Counted from the stretch's first letter, positions 38,989 to 47,652 are shown. The stretch is 64,000 nt of DNA from Desulfuromonas sp. (GCA_002868905.1 PKUA01000011.1:1-64000); one strand, 5' to 3'. Numbers and translations are program-made. The notes: a model not told the origin generated them from the sequence alone.

Positions 38989-39753
38989 TCAACCTATATC
39001 ACCGAACTGATATTGAATAATGGCCGCCGCTGTCAGGGCGGCGGTCTCGGTACGAAGAATGCGTGGCCCGAGTGACACCGGGAGGAATCCGAGGGCGGTC
39101 ACCTCCGCCACCTCCTCGGGGGTGAATCCACCCTCCGGACCGACCAGCATTGAAATTCGCAGTGGTTTCTGTTCAAGAGCATCGCGCAACAGCCACGGGG
39201 CCCCATTCTCAAGCAGCATCAGCTTGAGATCGGCCTGATTGGCGAGCCACGTCGCCTCGTCCCAGGAGAGCATCGGATAGAGTTCAGGCAGCTCAGCCCT
39301 CCGGCATTGCCGGGCGGCCCGCAACACCACCTCGGGCCAGCGATGTGATTTCTTCTGCCGCGCATCCCTCTCTTCCAGGGAGATCGAACGGGTCGCCTGG
39401 AACGGAGCGATCCGGTCGACGCCAAGCTCGGTCAACTTTTCCAGCACCAGCTCGAAACGTTCCTTCTCCGGCAACGCCTGGTAAACCTCGATCCGGACCC
39501 TGTCCCTCTGCTCACCAGCGAGTCGCTCAAACGGTACGAGCGTGCCGACCGAACCGTCGAACCGGCTGACCCGCGCGCGATAAAGGCTCGCTTCCGTGTC
39601 GACCACGGTGACAACCTGCCCCACTCTCGCACCCCAGGCTGTCAACGCGTGGCACGCTGCGGGCGAAAGGTCGATTTCAGTCTCGAGGGTCGGAACTTCG
39701 TCCAGTCGGACCAGGCTCTCATCCCCCCCATTATTCGTGCATGTCGGGAGCAA
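38989..39753 (-). CDS. rsmE: 16S rRNA (uracil-1498-N3)-methyltransferase RsmE
   Basis: About 254 residues from a TTG at 39753. The N-terminal PUA-like part (RVSRFDGSVGTLVPFER) is followed by the SPOUT domain with LVEKLTELGVDRI-like stretch, RWPEVVLRAARQCRRAELPE, LVGPEGGFTPEEVAEV and LGPRILRTETAALTAAAIIQ. The start is uncertain: no ATG or GTG lies at the expected place, so the TTG with AGAGG upstream is a best guess and overlaps holC by 23 bases. Confidence 0.88.
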   Translation of the reverse strand: MLPTCTNNGGDESLVRLDEVPTLETEIDLSPAACHALTAWGARVGQVVTVVDTEASLYRARVSRFDGSVGTLVPFERLAGEQRDRVRIEVYQALPEKERFELVLEKLTELGVDRIAPFQATRSISLEERDARQKKSHRWPEVVLRAARQCRRAELPELYPMLSWDEATWLANQADLKLMLLENGAPWLLRDALEQKPLRISMLVGPEGGFTPEEVAEVTALGFLPVSLGPRILRTETAALTAAAIIQYQFGDIG

Positions 39754-40150
39754 AGCCTGCCTCTCGATACTGCCTGAATCGCTCGCGCGCCGCCTCGGCG
39801 AGAGAATCGTCATACAGCTCGGCGAAATCGACGACCTGCTCGAAGCGGCGGACGAATTCAAGGGAGCACGGTGCTCCCATGATCAGGACCTGGGCATTGT
39901 TGCAGTTACGCTCCTTCAGGGTGATGACGACCGGCTCATCGAAACACTCCACGGAACCGTTGTCGTACGCGTGCGGCAGGAAGGCCCCCTTGCTGTAGGT
40001 CCACATGAACCGGTCGAGGGTGACCCCCTGGTTATCGTCGCTGACGGTCAACAGCACCCGTTTCCCTTCCGAGAAATACTTCTCGGCCAGCAGGCAGAGG
40101 TGTTTCGCTTTCTCCGGTTTTTTCAGTTTGACGAATCTGATGGTCGGCAT
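39731..40150 (-). CDS. holC: DNA polymerase III chi subunit (HolC)-like protein
   Basis: 139 residues. The segment TLDRFMWTYSKGAFLPHAY and the strand-helix start IRFVKLKKPEKAKHLCLLAE match HolC, which connects the clamp loader to SSB. Length fits (E. coli chi 147). It is a single gene upstream of rsmE; the 199-base gap above it to the Slp gene holds only a partial TTGACA motif at 40292. Confidence 0.78.
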   Translation of the reverse strand: MPTIRFVKLKKPEKAKHLCLLAEKYFSEGKRVLLTVSDDNQGVTLDRFMWTYSKGAFLPHAYDNGSVECFDEPVVITLKERNCNNAQVLIMGAPCSLEFVRRFEQVVDFAELYDDSLAEAARERFRQYREAGFAPDMHE

Positions 40151-40349
40151 GACGTCTCCACGGGCGGAGCAGTACAGGGAATCTCAGTTTGGCCGCGCGC
40201 AAAACAGGTCCGCAACTTAGCAGAGCCTTCGGGGTGCGTCAACAATTACGGCGAGCATTGAAAAACGTTGGATCGGCCCCCGATCTGTGGATTGACATGC
40301 CCGGCCGGAGGGATAAAGTTGATAAAAGCAAATCGTCGGGGATGCTGCC

Positions 40350-40937
40350 ATGAACACTGCAAAAACCATCGGATTGCTGGCGCTGCTGGTCTCTTTGACC
40401 GGATGCGGCCACGTCATTTCCCAAGCGGCCCGGGACCAGGTCACGCCGAATCTCGACTTTACCGAGGTGCGGCAAAACCCGGAGGTCCACCGGGGTGAAA
40501 CCTTACTGCTCGGCGGCGTCATTGTCGGGCTCAAGACGGAAGCCGAAGGTTCGGAACTGGAGGTTTACAACTGGGGCCTCGACCGCTGGGGCGAGCCTGT
40601 CGCCGTCGATGACGGCAGCGGCCGTTTCCTGGTCCGGACCGAGCGCCTGCTCGACCCCGTGGTTTATCCACCGGGACGGCTTGTCACCCTGACCGCCACC
40701 GTAACCGGCGTCGAGGAACGTTCGTTGCTCGGGGTGACCAATTACCGCTACCCGGTGCTGCAACTCGGTGAGATCTATTCCTGGCAGAGTCCGTACCGTT
40801 ACATGCTCTACCCGGGACCCTACCCGTACCGGCCGATTTACGTCGAAGAAGGGACACGCCTCCGCACCAATCCGTACGACCCATCCTATTACAACTACCC
40901 TTATACCCCCTACGACATGCGTTATTTCTGGCCCTGA
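40350..40937 (+). CDS. Slp-family outer-membrane lipoprotein
   Basis: 195 residues. Lipobox LTGC (Cys 19) after a short signal peptide, then PNLDFTEVRQNPEVHRGETL, LLGGVIVG and PGRLVTLTATVTGVEE, as in Slp/YeaY lipoproteins. The C-terminal 50 residues are unusually rich in Tyr and Pro (YMLYPGPYPYRPIYVEEG). ATG at 40350 with GGGG upstream. Slp proteins are starvation-induced in E. coli; the role here is unknown. Confidence 0.87.
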   Translation: MNTAKTIGLLALLVSLTGCGHVISQAARDQVTPNLDFTEVRQNPEVHRGETLLLGGVIVGLKTEAEGSELEVYNWGLDRWGEPVAVDDGSGRFLVRTERLLDPVVYPPGRLVTLTATVTGVEERSLLGVTNYRYPVLQLGEIYSWQSPYRYMLYPGPYPYRPIYVEEGTRLRTNPYDPSYYNYPYTPYDMRYFWP

Positions 40938-41223
40938 CGCCAGAGCCAGCCAATCGTTGAAATTTGCATCAGCCGAAAAGTTCCCGCAGAGCCTCCATCT
41001 TCCCGTTGCAGTACAGTCGCCACCCTTGTTCGGTCATACGGTTGCCATGACAACCAAAATCATCGACCTGCAGCGCCTATATCATGTTAAAATGGTTTCA
41101 ACCGACTGTTATTTCAAGGATTTTATCAATATTTCGACCAATTGTACCTAGCTCTTTCCTCCAAGTTCGATTATGATAGAACCTTATCTTGATTAAAGTC
41201 CCCCAGGTGTCTTGCGAAACACG

Positions 41224-41895
41224 ATGAAATGTTTTGAATGCCAACAACCGATCGATGAAACGACCGGAGTCTGCCCGCTGTGCGAGGCCTTGACAGTTTT
41301 TGATGAAGGGAAAATCGAGGAGAAGACAGAAACGGAGGGCGAAACCGTCGAAGAGGACTCCGGGGCAGAGAAAGCGGCAGAAGAGGAAACCGACAACCCG
41401 CCGCCCGTCGATCCCGAACTTGTCCTCCCACCCATCCAGAGGAAAAACCCGTTACTGCTTTATCTCAGCATCGCCGTGGCCGTCGGCGTGGCGATCTGGC
41501 TCGCCGTCCTTGCCGGCGACCGCGAACCATCGAGATTTCGGAACGAACGCATTTCGGTCGCAACGACCGGCGAGCTGACCACCCTGTTTCGCCGGGTCCG
41601 GGAAGCGACGCTACAACGCGACATCGATCTGTTCATGTCCTGCTATTCAGCCGACTTCCCGAACCGTGAGCAAAAACGGAGCCAGACCCTGGCCCTCTGG
41701 GACAAGCACCGTTTCATCAATCTCTCTTTCGACATGAGCGACATGAGGATGGGGGGAGACCTCCTGCACTCCGTAATCACCTGGGATATCGAGCTGCAGG
41801 AGCTGCCGGATGGCGAACCGCGCCAGATCTCGACGACCAACAACGTCACCCTGGAAAAGGATCGAAACCGATGGCGAATCATCGCGCTGAACTAA
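41224..41895 (+). CDS. Membrane-anchored zinc-ribbon protein with C-terminal NTF2-like region
   Basis: 223 residues. The N-terminal zinc ribbon has CFEC and CPLC (residues 3-20), then an acidic linker, one membrane helix (about 75-97, LLLYLSIAVAVGVAIWLAVL) and a C-terminal domain (TLFRRVREATLQRDIDLFMS...SADFPNRE) resembling SnoaL/NTF2-like or nuclear-transport-factor folds. ATG 41224 is chosen; a TTG at 41212 also fits. The 286-base gap upstream shows no other gene. The stop overlaps the next gene by 25 bases. Confidence 0.75.
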   Translation: MKCFECQQPIDETTGVCPLCEALTVFDEGKIEEKTETEGETVEEDSGAEKAAEEETDNPPPVDPELVLPPIQRKNPLLLYLSIAVAVGVAIWLAVLAGDREPSRFRNERISVATTGELTTLFRRVREATLQRDIDLFMSCYSADFPNREQKRSQTLALWDKHRFINLSFDMSDMRMGGDLLHSVITWDIELQELPDGEPRQISTTNNVTLEKDRNRWRIIALN

Positions 41896-42488
41896 GCAGA
41901 CGAGCAACGGCTTTGCTTGGCCTGCTGCTGGCGGTGGTTGTTTTCACTTCCGGCTGCGCCGGCATCTTCCCACGTGACGACCAGGAGGGAAAATCGTCCC
42001 GTGACCGCTCCGGTCCGACCGCCGTCTCCAAGACACGTGGAAAAGGACAGCAGGAGCGCGCCATCAGATCAGTCAGGGTCAAACAGAACTACTACCTGGC
42101 CAATGTTCGTCCAATGCCGGGAATGCAGGGAAGCCCCATCGCCAAGGTGCGCGGGGGGCAGAAAGTTTCCCTGATCCTGGAGAAAGGGAACTGGCTTGAA
42201 ATTGCCTTCCAGGGAGAGGACGGCAAGCAGGTGGTCGGTTGGATCTACAAGTACCTGATCGAAGGCTACGACAAACCGGCACCGGAGGCCACGCCAACCG
42301 CCCCTCCGGTCAATGCCGAATCGACCGCCACGGCGGAGGAACCAGTATCGCCCATCCCCCCGGTCGAGGCATCCTCCGGATCGGATGAGCCGACAGAGCC
42401 GGAGAATGAGCCGAGCGTCGAATCCGAATCGGAGACGGATCCCGAATCGACTCCCGAACAGGCCACAAAACCGATTTCGATTCTCTAG
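41871..42488 (+). CDS. SH3-domain lipoprotein
   Basis: 205 residues. Signal peptide with lipobox TSGC (Cys 29), then a bacterial SH3 domain (about 65-132: YYLANVRPMPGMQGSPIAKV, GNWLEIAF, VVGWIYKYL) and a low-complexity Glu/Ser/Pro/Thr tail of 70 residues. SH3b domains often bind cell wall or metal; here it would face the periplasm. It overlaps the previous gene by 25 bases, and AAGGA precedes the ATG by 9 bases. Confidence 0.77.
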   Translation: MANHRAELSRRATALLGLLLAVVVFTSGCAGIFPRDDQEGKSSRDRSGPTAVSKTRGKGQQERAIRSVRVKQNYYLANVRPMPGMQGSPIAKVRGGQKVSLILEKGNWLEIAFQGEDGKQVVGWIYKYLIEGYDKPAPEATPTAPPVNAESTATAEEPVSPIPPVEASSGSDEPTEPENEPSVESESETDPESTPEQATKPISIL

Positions 42489-42496
42489 CCGCCCCC

Positions 42497-43138
42497 CTAT
42501 ATTGTCTCAACCTCTGTCGTCATCCGCCTGACAGCTGTCCCCATGATGGTCGGTGAAACGAACGCAGGACCACCACGTGATCTGGTCCGTTCCAGTCGAT
42601 CAAAGCTGAAACCGGCCGCCAGGATCGCCTGCTCGGTCTTTCGCGTCAGGTGACAGTTGCCGGCCATCTTTCGCCATGCCGGCTGCCAGAACCTCTGCCA
42701 GGACAAAAGGCGTTCCCCCTCAGGTGCCGCCACGTGCTCAATAAAGACCAGCCGTCCGCCCGGCCTCAGGACCCGGTACATCTCGGCCAAAGCCGTCGCC
42801 GGATCAGGAACGGAGCAGAGGACCAGAGTGCTCACCACCACATCAAACGACCGGTCGGCAAAAGGGAGGGCATCGGCGCTGCAGCCGACCACCCGGTACC
42901 GTCCTGCCAGCTTCCGCTTTAACCTCCGCTGCATATGACGATCCGGCTCGGTCAGGATCAATCGCCCTACCTCCGGAGGATAGAAAAACGCGTTGGCCCC
43001 TGTCCCACTGCCGATTTCAAGAAGATCGCCGGAAACAGGCCCCAGAAGGGATGAACGCCATTGGGCCAGGCAGGCTCGCTCCATGCGTTGCATGACCAGA
43101 TCGTAACCGGCCGCCATCAGACGTGCATAAAAAGACAT
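42497..43138 (-). CDS. Class I SAM-dependent methyltransferase (UbiE/METTL7-like)
   Basis: 213 residues with motif I LLEIGSGTGANAFFYPP, motif II region ADALPFADRSFDVVVSTLVL, and PGGRLVFIEHVAAP followed by WQPAWRKMAGNCHLTRKTE, which resembles the METTL7/phosphatidylethanolamine-methyltransferase-like subgroup. Substrate unknown. It is convergent with the SH3 lipoprotein gene. Confidence 0.87.
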   Translation of the reverse strand: MSFYARLMAAGYDLVMQRMERACLAQWRSSLLGPVSGDLLEIGSGTGANAFFYPPEVGRLILTEPDRHMQRRLKRKLAGRYRVVGCSADALPFADRSFDVVVSTLVLCSVPDPATALAEMYRVLRPGGRLVFIEHVAAPEGERLLSWQRFWQPAWRKMAGNCHLTRKTEQAILAAGFSFDRLERTRSRGGPAFVSPTIMGTAVRRMTTEVETI

Positions 43139-43219
43139 GACCTTCTCGTACCTCTCACTGGCACAACATGACCAATCGCCGGGTTACAGATACATCTACT
43201 TCGTCGGTGGAAATTGCCA

Positions 43220-44494
43220 TTAGTAATCAAACTTGGCACAGAGCGCGCCCAGATAGCGGGAACCGACCTGTTCCGAGGCGAGCAGGCGCTTGATCGGGTC
43301 GAGACGCAGAACCACGCCGAAGACGGCGGCGAGGGCGCGATGACTCCAGAGCGCACGGTTGTCGAAGATAAGGTGCTGCAGCATGCCCCGCTCGATCGCC
43401 ATCAGCACCGCCTTGTGAGTCGAGTTGACCGGGGTGATCACCCGCCTTTGCCGTTGCACCATGTTGATGGCCTGGCGTTGACAGGTGCGAACGCAGACCC
43501 CGCAGCCGACGCAGAGTTTCCGATCGACCACGGCACGTTTTCTCCCCCGCCCCTGTTCGCCCTCCGCCTCAAGCGAGAGCACCTTGACCGGACAAGCCGG
43601 CAGGCAACGACCGCAGCCGCTGCAGGCCTCCTCCACCTCGGCAATATAGTTACTGGTATGGATCGGCTGCTCCAGGCCGAAACGCTGCACCGCCAGCATC
43701 GCCTCGCAGCAGCAGGGGCAGCAGTTGCAGATAAAATTGACTCCGCGCTGCACGTTTTCGCCGAATTGGGCAAGGTTGGCTTCCTGCGCCTGGTGCAGCA
43801 ACTCCAGGCACTCGACCTTGTCGATGCGCCGGGCGAAACCGTGCCTGACCAGGGACGACGCCACAACGTTGAAGGTCATGCAGATATCGAGCGGCGCCGA
43901 ACAGGCTTTTCCGAGGTGTTGCCGCTTGTGCCGACAGTAACAGAGGCTGACGCCGATCTCCGTCGCCGACTCGATGATCTCGGTGGAACGGTCGGTATCG
44001 AGAACCTCCAGGGCAGTATCGAGAGACACAGCGTCCTCGTGTACCAGAACCCGGCCGAGCTGGGTCTCACCACCGACGAACAGTCCCCGCATGAAATCGT
44101 CTTCGACCGAGATGTACTGTTCGTAAAGCTCAGAGAGCACCTTCTGGTCGATATCGTCCCTGATCCGCATCATGGCGAACTCGAAGAACCCGGCCATCGG
44201 CGGCGGCAGCACATAGAGGGTCGTACCGTTCTGGGGCATATCGACCAGCAACGCCCGATCGGCGAGCTGGTTCAGAATTTTTTCCGCCTCGCCCCGGCCG
44301 ACACTCCAGACCGAAGCAGCCTTGGCCGCGCTGAACGGACGGACCGGCAGCCGCGCGACAAGCTCCGCCTCCCGCTCTGAAAAGAGCATGGCGAGAATTT
44401 CATACAACAGCCGCCCCGGCGCCGCCCCCTGTGGGAACCGGTTAAGACGCTGTTCCAATTCGACATAACCTTTTCGCGCGGTCAGGTGGGCCAT
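43220..44494 (-). CDS. 4Fe-4S dicluster ferredoxin-type protein with winged-helix N-terminus
   Basis: 424 residues. The first 130 residues look helical with a possible winged helix (FSAAKAASVWSVGRGEAEKI). A middle Cys-rich part (CYCRHKRQHLGKACSAPLDIC; CNCCPCCC) is followed by two 4Fe-4S motifs, CSGCGRCLPACP and CVGCGVCVRTCQ (about 300-370). It is a cytoplasmic iron-sulfur electron-transfer protein of the type found in anaerobes; partner unknown. ATG at 44494 with AAGGA. It follows the DUF2784 gene by 4 bases. Confidence 0.87.
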   Translation of the reverse strand: MAHLTARKGYVELEQRLNRFPQGAAPGRLLYEILAMLFSEREAELVARLPVRPFSAAKAASVWSVGRGEAEKILNQLADRALLVDMPQNGTTLYVLPPPMAGFFEFAMMRIRDDIDQKVLSELYEQYISVEDDFMRGLFVGGETQLGRVLVHEDAVSLDTALEVLDTDRSTEIIESATEIGVSLCYCRHKRQHLGKACSAPLDICMTFNVVASSLVRHGFARRIDKVECLELLHQAQEANLAQFGENVQRGVNFICNCCPCCCEAMLAVQRFGLEQPIHTSNYIAEVEEACSGCGRCLPACPVKVLSLEAEGEQGRGRKRAVVDRKLCVGCGVCVRTCQRQAINMVQRQRRVITPVNSTHKAVLMAIERGMLQHLIFDNRALWSHRALAAVFGVVLRLDPIKRLLASEQVGSRYLGALCAKFDY

Positions 44495-44498
44495 AACT

Positions 44499-44879
44499 TT
44501 ATCCTTTTCGCTGCGAGCGGCGCCGCAATTTGCCGACGACCAGGAGATAGATGAAACCATTAACGCCGATGGCGATCAGTCCGAGAACGAGTTGCAGGTC
44601 AGAGGTCAACCCGTCCGGGTAGATGACGGGCACCAGGTAATGTTCGAGAAAGCCGCCTCCGTACCCGGCCTCTCCGCCGAGGGCACGGAACCGGTTTTCC
44701 AGCGGGGTCAGTGGACAAATCCACCCCTTGACCGCCACCAGTGCGATCCAGACCGCCGTCGGCGGATGGACCAGAAGCATCCAGCTACGCCAGAGGACGA
44801 ACAACCCGCCGAACAACGCGAACAGGATGAAGGAAAAATGGAGCAGCAGGACCAGGTCGGCCGCGATCCGGTAGCCCAC
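44499..44879 (-). CDS. DUF2784 membrane protein
   Basis: 126 residues with three to four membrane helices. ADLVLLLHFSFILFALFGGL, WICPLTPLENRFR and the FLEHYLVPVIYP stretch match DUF2784. Function unknown. It lies directly upstream of the ferredoxin-type gene and downstream of the SOR-like gene. Confidence 0.8.
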   Translation of the reverse strand: MGYRIAADLVLLLHFSFILFALFGGLFVLWRSWMLLVHPPTAVWIALVAVKGWICPLTPLENRFRALGGEAGYGGGFLEHYLVPVIYPDGLTSDLQLVLGLIAIGVNGFIYLLVVGKLRRRSQRKG

Positions 44880-44911
44880 GCATCACACCTGGGGAGATTC
44901 GCGAAGCGCCA

Positions 44912-45337
44912 TCAAGTCAGGTCGACTTCCTTCAACCAGGTGTCGTGCTTGTTGCAGACCGACAGGACGTAAAGCTTTCCCCGATAATTACCGACGTGGA
45001 ACTCCGATACCGGGGCCTTGCCGGAGGTGGGATCGAACATGGTCTCGCTGACGAATCGAAAGCGATCATTCAGCACGACATGCTTGATGATGTAGTGCTC
45101 GAAGGGCTTCATCTCATGGCCCGTCACCACCTGCAGGATTGCCCCGTCGGCGCCACTCCGCACCGAGACGTTCGGCGCGTGTCCGGCCGCCTTGGCAGCC
45201 CAGCGACCCGGGGATTCGACCGTGTAATAGAGCCCTCCGGCCATATCTGCGCAATCGGCGCCGAACGTCCGGACCGGCAATGCCAAGGCTGCACCGGCCG
45301 CCACCAGGCCGGTCTGCAGAAATCCACGTCGTTTCAT
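44912..45337 (-). CDS. Tat-exported superoxide-reductase-like (desulfoferrodoxin-fold) protein
   Basis: 141 residues. The N-terminus MKRRGFLQTGLVAAGAALAL is a twin-arginine signal. The rest keeps the ligands of the SOR Fe(His)4Cys site: AGHAP, GHEMKPFEHY (two His) and CNKHDTW (Cys, His). SOR reduces superoxide to peroxide and is usually cytoplasmic in this group; export would make it a periplasmic defence protein. The canonical Glu before the first His is not seen. A methyl-viologen/superoxide assay would settle activity. Confidence 0.78.
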   Translation of the reverse strand: MKRRGFLQTGLVAAGAALALPVRTFGADCADMAGGLYYTVESPGRWAAKAAGHAPNVSVRSGADGAILQVVTGHEMKPFEHYIIKHVVLNDRFRFVSETMFDPTSGKAPVSEFHVGNYRGKLYVLSVCNKHDTWLKEVDLT

Positions 45338-45482
45338 AGCAGTTCCTTTCGATCAAAAGAATGGACAGGTATTCGCAGGAGTGTACATATCTCGTACAAG
45401 CTTAGAGGATATTTCCCTCCCTGCAACACTGCCCAACCTCTGCATTGCCACCAGCTTCTTCAACAGAGCCGGCCTGCGCCCG

Positions 45483-45887
45483 TCAAGGGAACCAGTCGAC
45501 ATCGTTCTCCATGCAGCGTCGGTACATCTCCCTGCTCCACGTCTTGCACGGTTCATAGGCCGACGGGTTATGAACATCCCTGAAGTAACCGCACTCCTTG
45601 TGGGTCCAGATCAACACCAGATCGTTGCACATCCGTTCCCGCCGCGAGGGGTCCTCAACGTCGACCGACTGCTTCACCCATTCACCCGAGAATTCGCAGT
45701 TGGACCGGACATTCCGCCGCAGGACCTCAATCCCGGCCGGGTTGTCCAAACCGGACACCCAGGCATCCCCGACCTGGATGCAGCCGGACTCGTCTGCCTC
45801 GGCAACAGAGGAAAAAACCGTCGGCGCCAACAGCAGGAGAGTCAAAATCAACACAACAGAAAATCGAGACGTCTTCATGGTGGCCAT
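45483..45887 (-). CDS. Small Cys-containing exported protein of unknown function
   Basis: 134 residues from the ATG at 45887 (or 131 from 45878). A signal peptide (about 1-30, LILTLLLLAPTVFSSVAEA) is followed by a mature part with six Cys (CIQVGDAWV, CEFSGEWVKQ, CNDLVLIWTHKECGYF, CKTWSREMYRRC), probably disulfide-bonded in the periplasm. No SD is visible, so expression is less certain. It is not recognised as a family. Confidence 0.6.
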   Translation of the reverse strand: MATMKTSRFSVVLILTLLLLAPTVFSSVAEADESGCIQVGDAWVSGLDNPAGIEVLRRNVRSNCEFSGEWVKQSVDVEDPSRRERMCNDLVLIWTHKECGYFRDVHNPSAYEPCKTWSREMYRRCMENDVDWFP

Positions 45888-46040
45888 TATGTCATATGGA
45901 TCCTTTCCCTCCGAGCCCTTCATCCCATGGAGACCCCAAAAAATCCGTTCATCTTGCCCGCCTCGCTCCGACCTCTGCCCTTCAGCAGCGTGGGAAGTCA
46001 TCGCTGCATCAAAAAAAGATCGATAAATCAAGGACCTAAC

Positions 46041-46069
46041 TTGACAACCAACCGGACCGGGATTATAGT
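46041..46069 (+). promoter_or_regulatory. Sigma-70-type promoter of mraZ
   Basis: TTGACA (46041-46046) and TATAGT (46064-46069) are 17 bp apart, nearly consensus. The start of transcription should fall near 46076, inside the repeat array at 46071-46124. Confidence 0.9.
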
Positions 46070-46070
46070 T

Positions 46071-46124
46071 GGGGTCAAATGTGGATATAAGTGGTTATTT
46101 ATGGTTCTTAGTGGTTTTTCTGGG
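46071..46124 (+). promoter_or_regulatory. Six 10-bp repeats, probable MraZ operator
   Basis: GGGG, GTGG, GTGG, ATGG, GTGG and TGGG begin at 46071, 46081, 46091, 46101, 46111 and 46121, an exact 10-bp period, each followed by an AT-rich hexamer. MraZ is known to bind arrays of G-rich boxes at this spacing upstream of its own gene. The array starts at the transcript start and ends 7 bases before the ATG, so binding would block initiation. Confidence 0.78.
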
Positions 46125-46130
46125 GTTGCA

Positions 46131-46583
46131 ATGCACTTCTGTGGTGAACATTTCAAACCGCTCGATGACAAGGGACGCCTGAGCATTCCGCGGGAATTCC
46201 GCGACCAACTGGCAACCGACGATCTCCATCTGGTCCTGACCAAGAACATGAACGGCGGTCTGGCCGCTTACCCGACCGCGGAGTGGGACGATTTCGTCAG
46301 ACACCTCGAGAACATTCCCGCCGGACAACAGCGCAACGCCCTGAACCGCCTCTACCTGGCACCGAAAACCGACGTTCAGGTCGACAAACAGGGCCGCATT
46401 TCGTTGAGTCGCGCCCAGCGCAAGTGGCTCGGACTGACCGAAGATGACCGCGAGGTGGTGCTGGTCGGCAACTTTCGCCGTTTCGACCTGTTCAGTCCAG
46501 AGCGATACCAGAACGTGATCGCCGCCGACGTAGCCCTGATCAAGGAAGCCGAGGAGTTGATCAACCGGATCGACTTGCCGTAG
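46131..46583 (+). CDS. mraZ: Transcriptional regulator MraZ
   Basis: 150 residues with two SpoVT/AbrB-like repeats: HFKPLDDKGRLSIPREFRDQ and TDVQVDKQGRISLSRAQRKW. The ATG at 46131 has GGGG at proper distance; ATG 46101 would place the start inside the operator. MraZ represses the dcw division and wall operon, of which it is normally the first gene. Here rsmH, ftsL and the rest do not follow; only a small membrane-protein gene does. Confidence 0.95.
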   Translation: MHFCGEHFKPLDDKGRLSIPREFRDQLATDDLHLVLTKNMNGGLAAYPTAEWDDFVRHLENIPAGQQRNALNRLYLAPKTDVQVDKQGRISLSRAQRKWLGLTEDDREVVLVGNFRRFDLFSPERYQNVIAADVALIKEAEELINRIDLP

Positions 46584-46635
46584 CAGGGGGATTTGGGTTC
46601 ACGGATGTGAACCTTGAGGAGAAAAGGAGGGCAGC

Positions 46636-46929
46636 ATGAGATCTCGTACGTTCCATTGCGACGGATTCATCCCGGTCCACAACAAATCGTCTCATCTCCT
46701 TGCCGACAACAGTCTTTTCAGGCGCTGCTGCCATCACATGCTGAAAAACATTCTCCCCACCCTGGTGATGCTGGTTGTCAGCAGCGCGATCACCCTTGCC
46801 ATCGCCTCCTGGATCAACCAGGCGAAGTCGCACCAGGCCGTGTCCGACCCCGGTCCGTTCGGTCATGGACTGGCCGGGCCCGGGTTCGTGCTGAAGCAGT
46901 CCCTGCAGACCAACATTGGCCGGAATTGA
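46636..46929 (+). CDS. Small single-pass membrane protein downstream of mraZ
   Basis: 97 residues with one strong membrane helix (about 38-60, LPTLVMLVVSSAITLAIASW) and a polar C-terminus. The ATG has an excellent AAAGGAGG at 6-nt spacing, which supports expression. It is 52 bases after mraZ on the same strand. It is not recognised and does not resemble FtsL by motif. Confidence 0.62.
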   Translation: MRSRTFHCDGFIPVHNKSSHLLADNSLFRRCCHHMLKNILPTLVMLVVSSAITLAIASWINQAKSHQAVSDPGPFGHGLAGPGFVLKQSLQTNIGRN

Positions 46930-46934
46930 ATCAC

Positions 46935-46974
46935 AAAAAAGCCCCCAACTCTGCTGATTGAGAACTTTGGGGGC
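46935..46974 (-). terminator. Intrinsic terminator of the DUF2202 operon
   Basis: On the minus strand an 8-bp stem (46974-46967 with 46948-46941) with an 18-nt apical part that can pair further is followed by six T (46940-46935). It ends the minus-strand operon and may also stop the mraZ unit arriving from the other side, where the tail is weaker. Confidence 0.8.
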
Positions 46975-46999
46975 AGGCTTTCTTCGAATTCAAGAAGAG

Positions 47000-47620
47000 C
47001 TACACTCCCATAATTGCCTCAAAAAGTGCCTGACTAATATATTGAGGCGTATAGGTGACTCCCTGTCGGGCAAGGGCGTTAACATAAGCACGCAAATGAT
47101 TTTTGGACCCCTCAAGCAAATTTTGATATGCGACTACAACATCCAGGTTGTCCGTATCAGCAATCGCGTGTTGTATATCGACCATGTCAATCTCTTCGAT
47201 TGTCGCACCGACCGTTAACCCGTCCGTCAATGATTCGGCACCCGCCTCAATGAGTTCATCGTATTTCTGCTGCAATATCGTGTTGTTAAATACTCCCTCG
47301 TAGATTGAAGCCGAGTCAGGAAGCCCGTATTTGTCCAGTTTCGCCTTCATGGTATCCATATGTTGTTGCTCGGAAACCGCGATCCTGGCAAAAGGATTCG
47401 TCTGCCATAAATCAGTCATTACCAGGTAGACATCCCGAGCCAGTTTCTCTTCCTCGCGCATGTACTCAAGGTGATCAATCTCTATCTGGTTTAGTGACGA
47501 CACCCCAGAACCAGGTCCCTTTCCAGCCAATGACAAGGGCATCGTGAGAAAAGTTGCAACGCCAATGAAAACCAAAGTAACGAGGAACGAGAGGATTTTG
47601 ATTTTTTTATGCTTTTCCAT
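47000..47620 (-). CDS. Exported ferritin-like DUF2202 protein
   Basis: 206 residues. Signal peptide (about 1-32), then a four-helix ferritin-like DUF2202 domain: EYMREEEKLARDVYLVMTDL, FARIAVSEQQHMDTMKAKLD, ANLDVVVAYQNLLEGSKNHL-like region. The Glu and His residues (EEEK, EQQH, SKNH) are placed as di-metal ligands. Function of DUF2202 is unproven; metal or oxidant handling is inferred. It is the last gene of the riboswitch-headed operon. The ATG is preceded by GGGAGG. Confidence 0.86.
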   Translation of the reverse strand: MEKHKKIKILSFLVTLVFIGVATFLTMPLSLAGKGPGSGVSSLNQIEIDHLEYMREEEKLARDVYLVMTDLWQTNPFARIAVSEQQHMDTMKAKLDKYGLPDSASIYEGVFNNTILQQKYDELIEAGAESLTDGLTVGATIEEIDMVDIQHAIADTDNLDVVVAYQNLLEGSKNHLRAYVNALARQGVTYTPQYISQALFEAIMGV

Positions 47621-47652
47621 CTTTTTCCTCCCTTCTTGTTTTGGATACCCAC

